Shown here in pieces: positions 1 through 8,601 of a DNA stretch of 47,570 bases (the first letter of the stretch is position 1; each line of letters starts with the position of its first letter). The position numbers and the translations under genes are program-made. Under the pieces are notes generated by a model. The model did not search any database. It was not told where the DNA came from and worked only from the letters and a program-made list of their open reading frames with translations. Location: positions 1 to 47,570 of the forward strand of contig CAZDUO010000026.1 of assembly GCA_964508655.1 (NCBI GenBank), in the 5' to 3' direction. Origin of the DNA: VBAS01 sp964508655 (GTDB taxonomy: Bacteria > Bacteroidota > Bacteroidia > Chitinophagales > Chitinophagaceae).

Positions 1-1005
1 TGCGGTTCGTGTTTCCGGTGCAATGCCCAGGCCGGGACCGATACCCACAGCATCAAACCTGGAAACATCAGCATTCACTTTTGTAAGGAAAGAAGAATTC
101 ACATCAGTCAGCAGCATTGCTTCGGGTACCGCGGTTTGAAGAATTTCATAACCGCAGGCAGGAACAAAACAGGTGAGAAGTCCCACACCGCTGCGCAGGC
201 AGGCTTTGGCACCCAGCACAGCCGCTCCTGTTTTGCCATAACTGCCCGATACTAACAGGGCATGCCCGAACTGCCCTTTGTGTGCAAACCGGTTTCTGGG
301 TTTGTAAATAGATTGAATGACGGAACTATCCGTTAATTCAAAAACGGTTTCGATGGAAGAAAGAAATTCCGGAAGCAAACCGATATTGAGAATATGCACC
401 TCGCCGGTAAATGCCGCATTTTCTGCCACAAGGAATGCCGGTTTGTAACACTGAAAACTCAGTGTATGTTTTGCTTTTATCATCACATTGCCTTTCGACG
501 ACTGGTCAACCGCCATGCCGCTGGGGATATCAACGGCGATAATTTCTTTTCCGCTGTGGTTTATATACTCTACCAGTTTTGCACTCATGCCCTCCAGCGG
601 CCGCGATAAACCTGAACCATACAGGGCATCAATTACCACGCTATCATCCGGCAGCGGATGAAAATGCGTTTCGTCCTGTATGAAATGAATATCCACCGGC
701 CGGTGCTGGTGCAGGCGGGCAAGATTAGTTTGAAAATCTTCGGTGCCACGGTGACCAAACTCGAGAATATAAACCGTAAGCGAACAGTTTCTTTGAGCCA
801 GCATTCTTGCAATTGCCAGCCCGTCGCCACCATTATTTCCTTTGCCGCAAAAAATGCTGAAATGAGAAACGAGATAACCGTTTTTTTCCAGCCATTCAAA
901 ACAACAGCTTGCTGCTCTTTCCATCAGGTCAATGGAAGCTATGGGCCCGTTTTTGATGGTGTACTGATCCCAGGTTCTTATCTGTTCGGCATTTAAGATT
1001 TTCAT
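1..1005 (-). CDS. nnr: Bifunctional NAD(P)H-hydrate epimerase / ADP-dependent dehydratase, 3' end cut by window edge
   Basis: Repairs hydrated NADH and NADPH: the N-terminal YjeF domain epimerises the R and S hydrates and the C-terminal ribokinase-like domain dehydrates the S form with ADP. The ATG at 1005 opens a frame without stop to base 1 (335 codons visible; the family is about 500 aa). Residues 53-62 read CGKGNNGGDG, the epimerase nucleotide-binding loop, and the motif AVDIPSGM follows. From about residue 245 the kinase-like domain begins (AHKGQFGHALLVSGSYGKTGAA, then the GIGPGLG motif near the edge). It lies 50 bp downstream of the serine hydrolase gene on the same strand, so the two may be cotranscribed. 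Identification is secure; only the C-terminal third is missing. Confidence 0.92.
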   Translation of the reverse strand, partial: MKILNAEQIRTWDQYTIKNGPIASIDLMERAASCCFEWLEKNGYLVSHFSIFCGKGNNGGDGLAIARMLAQRNCSLTVYILEFGHRGTEDFQTNLARLHQHRPVDIHFIQDETHFHPLPDDSVVIDALYGSGLSRPLEGMSAKLVEYINHSGKEIIAVDIPSGMAVDQSSKGNVMIKAKHTLSFQCYKPAFLVAENAAFTGEVHILNIGLLPEFLSSIETVFELTDSSVIQSIYKPRNRFAHKGQFGHALLVSGSYGKTGAAVLGAKACLRSGVGLLTCFVPACGYEILQTAVPEAMLLTDVNSSFLTKVNADVSRFDAVGIGPGLGIAPETRTA

Positions 1006-1055
1006 GAAAAAAATTCCGCCTTAAAGTTGAGAAAGAATTTCCAGAAATGAAATGA

Positions 1056-2291
1056 TTAGCGCAGTGTTTTTGCAGGGTCTGTGTTTTCGGTTGTTGTATT
1101 CGTTTCTGTTTTGAACTTTGCCGCAAGGTCTTCGGCCTCGCCATTGAGCGGAATAATGCCGGGCATGTATTCGCTAAAAATATTCATAGCCCGCATGGCT
1201 GATGAATAAATATGCCAGCTGAATTTATTGCCCAGGGCAATGATGGTTACCTTTTCATCGGGCAGCCTTACAAACACCGAATTGCTGCCGTGCCAGCGGC
1301 CGTTGTGATAAATAATTTTTTTACCGTTGGGAAAAATCATCATACGCCAGCCCAGTCCGTAGTTATGAATGGAGGGCCGCTCATTACTCAGTGGTGCGAA
1401 TGCCGGGTCGAGCAGTTCTTTTTTTACAAGACTGCCGCTGTGAACTGCCTGGTCCCATTTAAGCAAATCAGGAGCGGTTGAATAAATGTTTTTATCGCCG
1501 TAAGTGCAGTCAAACCGGTCGGGCTGCCAGTAAGCGCCGCCTCCCTGGAAACTGGGCGTGGCCCTTGCCGAATCGGCCTGGGTATACACAAAGGTGTTTG
1601 TCATCTGCAGCGGATCGAAAAATAATTTTTTCAAAAATGCCGGGTAGCTTTCCCCTGTAATTTTTTCAATAATGAGTGCAAGCAACACAAAATTGGTGTT
1701 GCAGTAGCTGAACCTGCTGCCGGCATTGAATTCAGTTTTGGGTTTCAGATGGTAAAGCGTATTCAATATGTCCTGGTTGGTATAGCAGTAGTTTTTTTGT
1801 TTTGTTGCAGGTAAAAAACTTAAATAATCCGGCAGCCCGCTGCGATGGCTCAGCAGCATTTTTACAGTAACGCCGGGGTAAGGAAACCCGGGGAAAAACA
1901 AACCCAATGAATCATCCAGGTTCAGCTTTCCGTTTTGTGCCAAATGCAGAATGGCCATGCCGGTAAATGTTTTGCTGGTGCTGGCAATATGCAGCGGTGT
2001 GCTGAACGTAAGGCTGTCTTTTGTTCTTAAATCGGCAAAGCCCGTATCAACTCCAAAAATCACCACACCGTTTTTCGCCACCAGCAACTGGCCGTTGAAT
2101 CCTTTTCCCAGCAGTGTGCTGTCAAAATATTTTTTTAAAAGACGATAGTAATAACGGTATTCCTGCCTGCTGATGCCGGAAGGTGCAGGCGGGTAGAAGT
2201 CGAGTGAATCTTCTTTTTCTCGGCTGTTTGATCCCTGTTGTGTGCAACAGGTCAATACAAAAAACATCAACAGATACGGCAGGTTTTTCAA
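1056..2291 (-). CDS. Serine hydrolase, beta-lactamase/PBP (class C-like) fold, lipoprotein
   Basis: A 411-aa protein of the beta-lactamase-related serine hydrolase family (Pfam Beta-lactamase). The three active-site motifs are visible: S-T-S-K at 104-107, Y-C-N at 196-198 and H-N-G at 329-331. The N terminus is a lipoprotein signal with Cys at 15/16, so it should act at the envelope, probably as a D,D-peptidase or esterase; the substrate cannot be read from sequence. The start is a TTG at 2291: the next in-frame ATG (2267) would remove most of the signal peptide, and a TATTTTTG box sits 16 bp upstream of the TTG. Gene symbol not assigned because this family is functionally diverse. Confidence 0.85.
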   Translation of the reverse strand: MKNLPYLLMFFVLTCCTQQGSNSREKEDSLDFYPPAPSGISRQEYRYYYRLLKKYFDSTLLGKGFNGQLLVAKNGVVIFGVDTGFADLRTKDSLTFSTPLHIASTSKTFTGMAILHLAQNGKLNLDDSLGLFFPGFPYPGVTVKMLLSHRSGLPDYLSFLPATKQKNYCYTNQDILNTLYHLKPKTEFNAGSRFSYCNTNFVLLALIIEKITGESYPAFLKKLFFDPLQMTNTFVYTQADSARATPSFQGGGAYWQPDRFDCTYGDKNIYSTAPDLLKWDQAVHSGSLVKKELLDPAFAPLSNERPSIHNYGLGWRMMIFPNGKKIIYHNGRWHGSNSVFVRLPDEKVTIIALGNKFSWHIYSSAMRAMNIFSEYMPGIIPLNGEAEDLAAKFKTETNTTTENTDPAKTLR

Positions 2292-2307
2292 TAGAGTTCA
2301 GTTTCAG

Positions 2308-2315
2308 CAAAAATA
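2308..2315 (-). promoter_or_regulatory. Bacteroidota -7 box TATTTTTG for the serine hydrolase gene
   Basis: TATTTTTG on the minus strand matches the Bacteroidota -7 consensus TAnnTTTG, with a TTG trinucleotide 20 bp further upstream (2336-2338) in place for the -33 element. It ends 16 bp before the TTG start codon at 2291 and supports that start. Confidence 0.6.
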
Positions 2316-2383
2316 CTCTGCATACAAATGCTTGTCAATTGTACTTTTCCCCAGTAGTAATAATTTGTTAATAGCTGCCGGTC

Positions 2384-2391
2384 TATATTTG
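2384..2391 (+). promoter_or_regulatory. -7 box TATATTTG, nearly leaderless promoter of the first serA
   Basis: TATATTTG ends only 5 bp before the ATG at 2397, and a TTTG lies at 2364-2367 (16-bp spacer). With transcription normally starting about 5-7 bp after this box, the message would begin at or next to the start codon. Confidence 0.6.
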
Positions 2392-2396
2392 CAGCC

Positions 2397-3632
2397 ATGG
2401 AATTGTCAAAAACCAGTTATCCAAGGGAAAAAATAAGGATTTTGTTTCTGGAAAACATAAGCGATACGGCAGTAAAGAATTTCCGCAGCCATGGCTATAC
2501 ACAGGTGGAGAAGATAAACAAGGCTTTATCGGAAGATGAACTGGTAAAAGAAATCAGGAATGTGCACATACTCGGCATCCGCTCCAAAACGCAAATCACA
2601 AGGCGTGTGCTGGATGCTGCAAAAAAACTGCAGGCCATCGGGTGCTTTTGCATTGGTGTGAACCAGGTGGACCTGCAAGCCGCTACAAAAAACGGCGTAG
2701 TGGTTTTCAATGCTCCTTATTCAAATACAAGGTCGGTAGCAGAACTTGTTATTGGCTTATCCATCCTGCTCATCCGCCGCATACCCGATAAAAACAAAGC
2801 GGCACATGAGGGCACCTGGATTAAAGAATCGAAAAACAGCTTTGAACTGCGGGGCAAAACCATGGGCATTATCGGCTATGGCAATATCGGCAGCCAGGTA
2901 AGTGTGCTGGCCGAAGCGCTGGGCATGAAAGTGATTTTTTATGATGTGGAAACCAGGTTGCCCCTCGGCAATGCCGAAGATGCCAAATCGCTGAAAGAAT
3001 TATTAAGCCGTGCCGATATCGTAACGCTGCATGTGCCTGAAACATCGCAGACAAAAAATCTCATCAACAAAAACAACCTGAAGTATTTTAAAAAAGGCGC
3101 CATACTCATCAACTACGCAAGGGGAGAGGTGGTGGACCTGGAAGCGCTGCGCAAAACAATTCTCGAAGGCCACATCGGCGGTGCGGCCATTGATGTATTT
3201 CCTGTAGAGCCCGAAAAAAGCGGCGACCGGTTTCAGACTCCGCTCCAGGATTTGCCCAATGTAATTCTTACGCCGCATGTGGGTGGCTCCACCGAAGAAG
3301 CACAGCAAAACATCGGCGAAGATGTCAGCAACAAGCTGTTCAATTTCCTCGAAAAAGGAATTACACTCGGCTCGCATACAGTACCTGCTCTTGCGCTGCC
3401 CCCGCAGGAAGGCAGCCACCGCATTCTGCATATTCACAGCAATGTGCCGGGTGTGCTCTCCGAAATCAATACCCGGCTTTCAGAAAACAATATCAATATC
3501 CTCGGCCAGTATTTAAAAACCAACGACAACATCGGCTACGTGGTGCTCGATGTGGACAAGCAGATTTCTGCAAAAGCCCTGCAACTGCTCAGAGAAGTAA
3601 AGCACACTATCAAGGTGCGGTTGCTCTACTAA
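2397..3632 (+). CDS. serA: D-3-phosphoglycerate dehydrogenase, copy 1 of a tandem pair
   Basis: Oxidises 3-phosphoglycerate to 3-phosphohydroxypyruvate, the first step of serine synthesis. 411 aa, the usual length of the E. coli-type enzyme with one ACT domain. Seen: substrate domain 1-115, Rossmann motif GYGNIG at 160-165, catalytic Arg242 (ARGE), Glu271 and His294 (LTPHVGG), then a C-terminal ACT domain from about 340 (HIHSNVPGVLSEIN) that in E. coli binds the feedback inhibitor serine. A paralogue of identical length follows 339 bp downstream in the same orientation. No other serine genes are adjacent. The ATG at 2397 aligns with the start of the paralogue. Confidence 0.93.
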   Translation: MELSKTSYPREKIRILFLENISDTAVKNFRSHGYTQVEKINKALSEDELVKEIRNVHILGIRSKTQITRRVLDAAKKLQAIGCFCIGVNQVDLQAATKNGVVVFNAPYSNTRSVAELVIGLSILLIRRIPDKNKAAHEGTWIKESKNSFELRGKTMGIIGYGNIGSQVSVLAEALGMKVIFYDVETRLPLGNAEDAKSLKELLSRADIVTLHVPETSQTKNLINKNNLKYFKKGAILINYARGEVVDLEALRKTILEGHIGGAAIDVFPVEPEKSGDRFQTPLQDLPNVILTPHVGGSTEEAQQNIGEDVSNKLFNFLEKGITLGSHTVPALALPPQEGSHRILHIHSNVPGVLSEINTRLSENNINILGQYLKTNDNIGYVVLDVDKQISAKALQLLREVKHTIKVRLLY

Positions 3633-3736
3633 AAACCCGGGATTTATTGGAAATCGGGAATCGTTTGAATGGTTGTAATTTTTTTTTTTTTGATACCAAC
3701 TTAAGTACCCTGATTGAACTTCTGTTGCGACGCTTG

Positions 3737-3837
3737 CCGACGATAAATGTTCCGACGACTTAGTGTCGGAATCGAGACATTTATCGTCTCTGATCGGCAT
3801 CTCTAACGGAGTCTGATACTCGTCAGAGTCATCAGAC
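3737..3837. repeat. Cluster of nested hairpins in the 339-bp gap between the two serA genes
   Basis: The gap 3633-3971 has no credible gene. It holds a poly-T tract (about 3680-3691), then a nested inverted repeat: GACGATAAATGT (3739-3750) pairs with ACATTTATCGTC (3777-3788), enclosing TCCGAC (3751-3756) with GTCGGA (3765-3770). A second hairpin follows: GTCTGAT (3811-3817) with ATCAGAC (3831-3837) around ACTC/GAGT. The ATTTAT-GTC core resembles the hairpin beside the assembly gap at 26671-26713. It does not look like a terminator, since the T tract lies upstream of it. Both serA copies are followed by similar sequence (CCGGGATT, then poly-T and GATACCA), so the duplicated unit included the 3' flank. 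Confidence 0.7.
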
Positions 3838-3958
3838 CTGACCGAAGCGCCAGAGACCGTTCATCGTTCCGGGCCCTGATTAAGCATTTACAGATAGAGG
3901 CGGGTTGCTGGTCAAATTACATCTCCTCAAAATCCCCACAATCCAGAAAATCCTGGTT

Positions 3959-3966
3959 TATATTTG
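3959..3966 (+). promoter_or_regulatory. -7 box TATATTTG, nearly leaderless promoter of the second serA
   Basis: TATATTTG ends 5 bp before the ATG at 3972, the same box and spacing as for the first copy. No good TTTG -33 element is seen upstream. The GTG at 3966 overlaps the box and is therefore unlikely to be the start. Confidence 0.55.
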
Positions 3967-3971
3967 TGCGC

Positions 3972-5207
3972 ATGGAAACACCAAAGACAAGTTACCCCAA
4001 AGAAAAAATCAGGATCCTGTTTCTGGATAATATCAATGAATCGGCCGTTAAGTTTTTCCGCAGCCAGGGTTATACTAATGTGGAGAAACTCAGCAAATCG
4101 ATGGGCGAAGAAGATTTGATAAAAGAAATAAAGGATGTGCACATTCTCGGCATCCGTTCCAAAACACGTATCACCAAAAATATACTGGATGCTGCCAGGA
4201 AACTCCAGGTTATCGGTTGTTTTTGTGCCGGCGTTAATCATGTGGATCTAAAAACAGCTACACAAAAGGGAGTGGTGGTTTTCAATGCCCCTTATTCCAA
4301 CACCCGGTCGGTGGCCGAACTGGTGATTGGCGCCGCCATCATGCTGCTGCGCCGTGTGCCCGACAAAGACAAAGCTGCACACAGCGGTGTGTGGATGAAA
4401 GATTCGAAAGACAGCTATGAGCTTCGCGGAAAAACCATGGGCATTATCGGCTACGGCAATATCGGTATGCAGGTAAGTGTGATGGCGGAAGCGCTGGGCA
4501 TGAAAGTAATTTTTTATGATGAGCAGACAAAACTTCCGTTGGGCACCGCCCAGGAAAAAAAATCACTGAAAGAACTGATGGGAGCCGCCGATGTCATCAC
4601 CATGCACATGCCCGAAACTTCGCAGACAAAAAATTTTATCAATAAAACCACGTTGAAATATTGCAAGAAGGGCTGCATCCTCATCAACTTTGCCCGCGGC
4701 AGGTTGATTGATGCAGAAGCATTGCGTGAAGCGATTCTGGAAGGATATATCGGCGGCGCAGCTATTGACGTGTTTCCCGATGAGCCGGAAAAGAAGGGCG
4801 ACCAGTTTGTGTCGGTGTTGCAGAATGTTCCCAACGTGCTGCTCACTCCGCATATCGGCGGCTCCACCGAAGAAGCACAGCAGAACATCGGCGAAGATGT
4901 AAGCGCCAAGCTCTTCAGCTTTCTTGAAAAAGGAATTACACTGGGTTCGCATACTGTGCCCGGCCTTATGCTGCCACCACACGAAGGCAGCCACCGCATT
5001 TTGCATATCCACTACAATGTGCCCGGCGTGCTTTCCGAAATCAACACCCGGCTTTCTGAATATAACATCAATATTCTCGGCCAGTACCTCAAAACCAACG
5101 ACGACATCGGCTACGTGGTGCTGGATGTGGACCGGCAGATATCTTCCACTGCAATTAAACTGCTGAAGGACGTGAAGCAAACGATAAAAGTGAGGATGCT
5201 GTACTAA
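3972..5207 (+). CDS. serA: D-3-phosphoglycerate dehydrogenase, copy 2 of a tandem pair
   Basis: Paralogue of the upstream gene, also 411 aa when started at the ATG 3972. A hand alignment without gaps gives 311 of 411 identical residues (about 76%), rising to about 85% over the last 111 residues, which include the ACT domain. All key residues are kept: GYGNIG at 160-165, Arg242 (ARGR), Glu271 and His294. The copy therefore looks functional, not decayed. The divergence means the duplication is not recent, or the copies have different jobs; one could act on a related 2-hydroxy acid, but nothing in the active site shows it. Convention would call them serA1 and serA2. Confidence 0.9.
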   Translation: METPKTSYPKEKIRILFLDNINESAVKFFRSQGYTNVEKLSKSMGEEDLIKEIKDVHILGIRSKTRITKNILDAARKLQVIGCFCAGVNHVDLKTATQKGVVVFNAPYSNTRSVAELVIGAAIMLLRRVPDKDKAAHSGVWMKDSKDSYELRGKTMGIIGYGNIGMQVSVMAEALGMKVIFYDEQTKLPLGTAQEKKSLKELMGAADVITMHMPETSQTKNFINKTTLKYCKKGCILINFARGRLIDAEALREAILEGYIGGAAIDVFPDEPEKKGDQFVSVLQNVPNVLLTPHIGGSTEEAQQNIGEDVSAKLFSFLEKGITLGSHTVPGLMLPPHEGSHRILHIHYNVPGVLSEINTRLSEYNINILGQYLKTNDDIGYVVLDVDRQISSTAIKLLKDVKQTIKVRMLY

Positions 5208-5457
5208 TAAACCGGGATTCTTTGGCGCAGAGCAGATGAAATGGGAATAATGATAAAGTTCGGGTGTGGTGAGTTATTTTTTTTTGGATACCAGCTGTAG
5301 TTTTTCATGGCATCGCCTGTTGCGTCGCAATCACTTCATCGTCCCGTTCATTTGTCATCAAAAACCGGATACCTATATTTCTTCAATATTTAAACAGCTG
5401 TTAATTTGAGGAAAAACTATTTTCCTTATCATATTTTTAATCATTAAAATCCCGGTC

Positions 5458-6732
5458 ATGAAAGTCGTCATCGCTGGCGCAGGCTTCGGCGGATTGAAAC
5501 TGGCCCGAAGGCTCAACAACCAACCCGGCTTTGAAATCCTGCTGATTGACCGGTTCAATTATCACCAGTTTCAGCCTTTGTTTTACCAGGTAGCTACTGC
5601 CGGACTCGATGCCAGCAATATTTCATTCCCGCTGCGTAAACTTTTTCAGAAAAGCCGGAATGTACGCATCAGGGTAACGGAACTGAAGCAAATCGTTCCT
5701 GCAGAAAATAAAATCATAACGGAAGCGGGAGAGGAGCATTATGATGTGCTGGTGTTGGCCATGGGCGCCGATACTAATTTCTTCGGCAACCGGCAACTGG
5801 CCGAGCATGCTTTTCCCATGAAATCCACCGTGGAAGCGCTGCGTCTTCGCCACTGCATTATTCAGAATTTTGAAGACGCACTGGTGATAAAAGATAAAGA
5901 CAGCGGGCAGCTGCAGCGGCTCATGAACATCGTGGTAGTTGGCGGCGGCCCCACCGGTGTGGAAATTTCAGGCGCCCTGGCCGAAATGAAAAGATATGTA
6001 CTGCCAAAGGATTATCATGAACTGGATTTTTCCAAAATGAATATTTACCTCGTGGAAGGAACCGACAGAACTCTCGGCAGCATGAGTAGTATATCATCTG
6101 TCCGCTCAAAAAAATATCTTGAGCAATTAGGGGTGAAGGTGATTACCGGCAGCCTGGTAAAAGATTACGACGGGAAAAAAGTTCTCCTGCAAAACGGACA
6201 AAACATTCCATCCGCTACGGTATTATGGACTGCCGGCGTGAAAGGAAATGTGCCTGCAGGCATTGACAGATCTTTAATAGCCGGCGGAAACAGGATTAAA
6301 GTGGACCGGCTGAACAGGGTCATCGGGTTTCAGAATATTTATGCCATTGGCGATTTAGCTTATATGGAGACTCCGCTTTATCCATACGGGCATCCGCAGG
6401 TGGCGCCGGTAGCTATTCAGCAGGCAAAACTGCTGGCCAAAAACCTGGTAACCCTGCATAAAGGCAGAACCGGTTTTAAAGAATTTGAATACACCGATAA
6501 AGGATCTATGGCTACCGTGGGAAGAAACCTTGCCGTGGTGGACATTCCAAAACCACGCCTGCACCTGGGTGGTTTCTTCGCCTGGCTTATCTGGATGAGC
6601 CTGCACCTGGTGCTGATACTGGGCGTGAAGAATAAGTTTTTTGTTTTTGTAAACTGGCTTTACAACTACCTTACTTACGACCAGAGCCTGCGGCTGATAT
6701 TTAAAGAGTTTTACCGAAAACCCAAATCCTGA
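5458..6732 (+). CDS. ndh: Type II NADH:quinone oxidoreductase (NDH-2)
   Basis: Single-subunit, non-proton-pumping NADH dehydrogenase that passes electrons to menaquinone at the inner face of the cytoplasmic membrane. 424 aa, normal length. Two dinucleotide folds are visible: GAGFGG at 7-12 for FAD and VGGGPTGVE at 161-169 for NADH, plus the second FAD motif AIGDLA at 296-301. The hydrophobic stretch at about 375-405 (WLIWMSLHLVLILG) is the membrane-anchoring C-terminal part. Its last 22 bp overlap the 3' end of the convergent HEAT-like gene. Confidence 0.9.
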   Translation: MKVVIAGAGFGGLKLARRLNNQPGFEILLIDRFNYHQFQPLFYQVATAGLDASNISFPLRKLFQKSRNVRIRVTELKQIVPAENKIITEAGEEHYDVLVLAMGADTNFFGNRQLAEHAFPMKSTVEALRLRHCIIQNFEDALVIKDKDSGQLQRLMNIVVVGGGPTGVEISGALAEMKRYVLPKDYHELDFSKMNIYLVEGTDRTLGSMSSISSVRSKKYLEQLGVKVITGSLVKDYDGKKVLLQNGQNIPSATVLWTAGVKGNVPAGIDRSLIAGGNRIKVDRLNRVIGFQNIYAIGDLAYMETPLYPYGHPQVAPVAIQQAKLLAKNLVTLHKGRTGFKEFEYTDKGSMATVGRNLAVVDIPKPRLHLGGFFAWLIWMSLHLVLILGVKNKFFVFVNWLYNYLTYDQSLRLIFKEFYRKPKS

Positions 6733-7238
6733 ATCTCTTTCAGCAACTTTCTTGCTCTTGTTTTAAAAGCGACCGGTTCATAATCCCATCGTTCTTCAAT
6801 TATCAGTTTTATTTCATTAATAATTTCGGGGTATTGCTTTACCAGGTTTTGCAAAACGGTAATCGAAAAAGCTTTTACCGCTGCCGCTTCAGTCGGAGTA
6901 GAGATGAACCGGAAACAAATATCCATCACCCGCCCGTGATATTTTCCGGGAATGTCCACGTATTGAAGCAGACGTACCGTGTTTCGCTTTACCGCATCGT
7001 GCAGGTTAGGTTTTTCCAGGTTTTTCAGCAGCCGGTCAAAATGTTTAAGTATAAACTCCGGATGCTTTTCCACGCAATAGCTTACAGGCCAGGCGGCTCT
7101 TTGTACCACCCGGTATTCATCATTCAGAAACAAATGAAAGAGTTCATCAAATTTTTGCCGGCTGTTGCCAACCCATTTCACAATGCGCATGCAGTTGGCT
7201 TTGGAATGTTCCTTCAGTATCGTTTCCCGTAATTTCAT
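6711..7238 (-). CDS. HEAT-repeat-like helical protein of unknown function
   Basis: A 175-aa soluble protein that reads as helical pairs throughout (for example VVQRAAWPVSYCVEKHP and VKRNTVRLLQYV), the pattern of HEAT/ARM-type repeats. No signal peptide, membrane segment or catalytic motif. Such scaffolds bind proteins or nucleic acid. It overlaps ndh tail to tail by 22 bp and is divergent from the deacetylase gene with only 28 bp between starts, so both promoters must be packed into or next to that gap. Function not assigned. Confidence 0.7.
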   Translation of the reverse strand: MKLRETILKEHSKANCMRIVKWVGNSRQKFDELFHLFLNDEYRVVQRAAWPVSYCVEKHPEFILKHFDRLLKNLEKPNLHDAVKRNTVRLLQYVDIPGKYHGRVMDICFRFISTPTEAAAVKAFSITVLQNLVKQYPEIINEIKLIIEERWDYEPVAFKTRARKLLKEIQDLGFR

Positions 7239-7266
7239 TACTTTGAGAACACTAAAAATACATGAA

Positions 7267-8196
7267 ATGAAAAGGGGATTTTTCTTTTTACTGGTTTGTT
7301 TTTCTTCACTTGCAGTTTTTGGTCAGCCAAAAACAATACAGGAAAGACTGGGCTATCCCAAAGATGCAAAGCTGGTCATTATTCATGCCGATGATTTGGG
7401 CGTTTCGCATTCTGAAAATGCGGCCTCCATTGCCGCCATGGAAAAAGGTTGTGTAAGCTCCGCAAGCATCATGGTGCCCTGCCCTTGGATGCCGGAAATA
7501 GCTGCCTATGTACAGGCAAATCCAAAAGCTGATTTTGGTCTTCATTTAACCCTCACCAGCGAATGGAAACATTATAAATGGGGGCCTGTGACGCCGCTCG
7601 ATAAAGTGCCCGGGCTGGTAAACAAAAACGGGTTTCTTTATTCTTCAGCCGACAGTGTGATGCAAAGCGCCACGGCCTACGAAGTGGAAACTGAAATGCG
7701 AAACCAGGTAAAACGTGCTATTCACTTTGGTATTGATCCCACCCATCTTGATGCACACATGGGCACAGCGTTGTACAAACTTGATTTTTTAAAATCGTAC
7801 ATAAAAGTGGGGCATGAGTTCCGGATCCCGGTTTTTATTCCCCGCCAGCTCGAATTAGTTTTAAAAATCAAGCTGGATTCATTTTTGTCAGAAAATGACG
7901 TGGTAGTGGACCACATATTATCAGCCAATCCTGCTGACTTCAAAAGCGGTTTCAGGGAATTTTATACAGCAGGCATTAAAAACCTGAAACCGGGCCTTAC
8001 ATACCTTATTATACATACTGCATACGATGATGCGGAAATGCGAGCCATAACCATTGACCATCCCGACTGGGGTGCCGCATGGCGGCAGCAGGATTATGAA
8101 TTTTTCAGCAGCCCGGAATGTGCAAAGCTTTTAAAAGAAAACAATGTGCATGTAATTACCTGGCGGGAAATAAGAGACAAGATTACCCGAAATTAA
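7267..8196 (+). CDS. Secreted ChbG/YdjC-family carbohydrate deacetylase
   Basis: 309 aa with an N-terminal signal peptide (positively charged MKRG, hydrophobic core, cleavage after FGQ). The YdjC fold motifs are clear: HADDLG near residue 40 (metal-binding aspartates), GLHLTLTSEW near 97, and the His-x-Asp-x-His motif HLDAHMG. ChbG proteins remove an acetyl group from diacetylchitobiose-type oligosaccharides; family members in Bacteroidota are often exported and act in glycan use. The frame is open upstream to 7165, but only the ATG at 7267 leaves the signal peptide at the N terminus and avoids overlap with the divergent gene. Confidence 0.82.
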   Translation: MKRGFFFLLVCFSSLAVFGQPKTIQERLGYPKDAKLVIIHADDLGVSHSENAASIAAMEKGCVSSASIMVPCPWMPEIAAYVQANPKADFGLHLTLTSEWKHYKWGPVTPLDKVPGLVNKNGFLYSSADSVMQSATAYEVETEMRNQVKRAIHFGIDPTHLDAHMGTALYKLDFLKSYIKVGHEFRIPVFIPRQLELVLKIKLDSFLSENDVVVDHILSANPADFKSGFREFYTAGIKNLKPGLTYLIIHTAYDDAEMRAITIDHPDWGAAWRQQDYEFFSSPECAKLLKENNVHVITWREIRDKITRN

Positions 8197-8444
8197 TTTT
8201 CATCAGGATGCAGGGGCGGGGTTTTGCCAAAAGCTGCATAAAGGGATTCCATAATACGGGGCTTTAAATCGGCGCAGGCCTTGAAAATTTCGTTTTGAAC
8301 CTCGTTGGCTTCCAGTGGAAACATTCTTTCAGATAAGACCTTATTAGTTGCCTGCTGCAATGCAATGATTTCAACCAACAGCTCAAAAATCATTTGCAGG
8401 TTATTCTGGGGATCAAATTTCAGTTCTTCAATATTTTCCGGCAT
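8193..8444 (-). CDS. Small hypothetical protein, 83 aa
   Basis: Begins MPENIEELKFDP at the ATG 8444; an upstream in-frame start (8519) adds low-quality sequence and is less likely. The protein is acidic, predominantly helical and soluble, with no recognisable motif. Its stop overlaps the stop of the convergent deacetylase gene by 4 bp. I do not recognise the family; amphipathic helices (LQMIFELLVEIIALQQATNKV) suggest an oligomerising small protein. Confidence 0.6.
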   Translation of the reverse strand: MPENIEELKFDPQNNLQMIFELLVEIIALQQATNKVLSERMFPLEANEVQNEIFKACADLKPRIMESLYAAFGKTPPLHPDEN

Positions 8445-8577
8445 ACCCCGATTTTGTTTTTTTAAATGTACGACAAAGTTGATGCGGTTTAATGGCCTCC
8501 AACAAGGCCGTGTCAGCAAGTGGAAATCTTTTTTAGCCCATAATGTATGTTATGTTAAGTAACAATTGCTTTGAAAA

Positions 8578-8595
8578 AGCCACCCGTAGGTGGCT
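8578..8595 (-). terminator. Rho-independent terminator after the TPR gene
   Basis: AGCCACC (8578-8584) pairs with GGTGGCT (8589-8595) around a 4-base loop. On the minus strand the stem is followed by a T run, 7 bp after the stop codon of the TPR gene. A weaker T-rich tail on the plus strand could let it work both ways. Confidence 0.8.
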
Positions 8596-8601
8596 CTTCT
8601 T

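Noticed and set aside
3966..3971. GTG start for the second serA (two residues longer)
   Set aside because: The GTG overlaps the TATATTTG box and the ATG at 3972 aligns exactly with the first copy.
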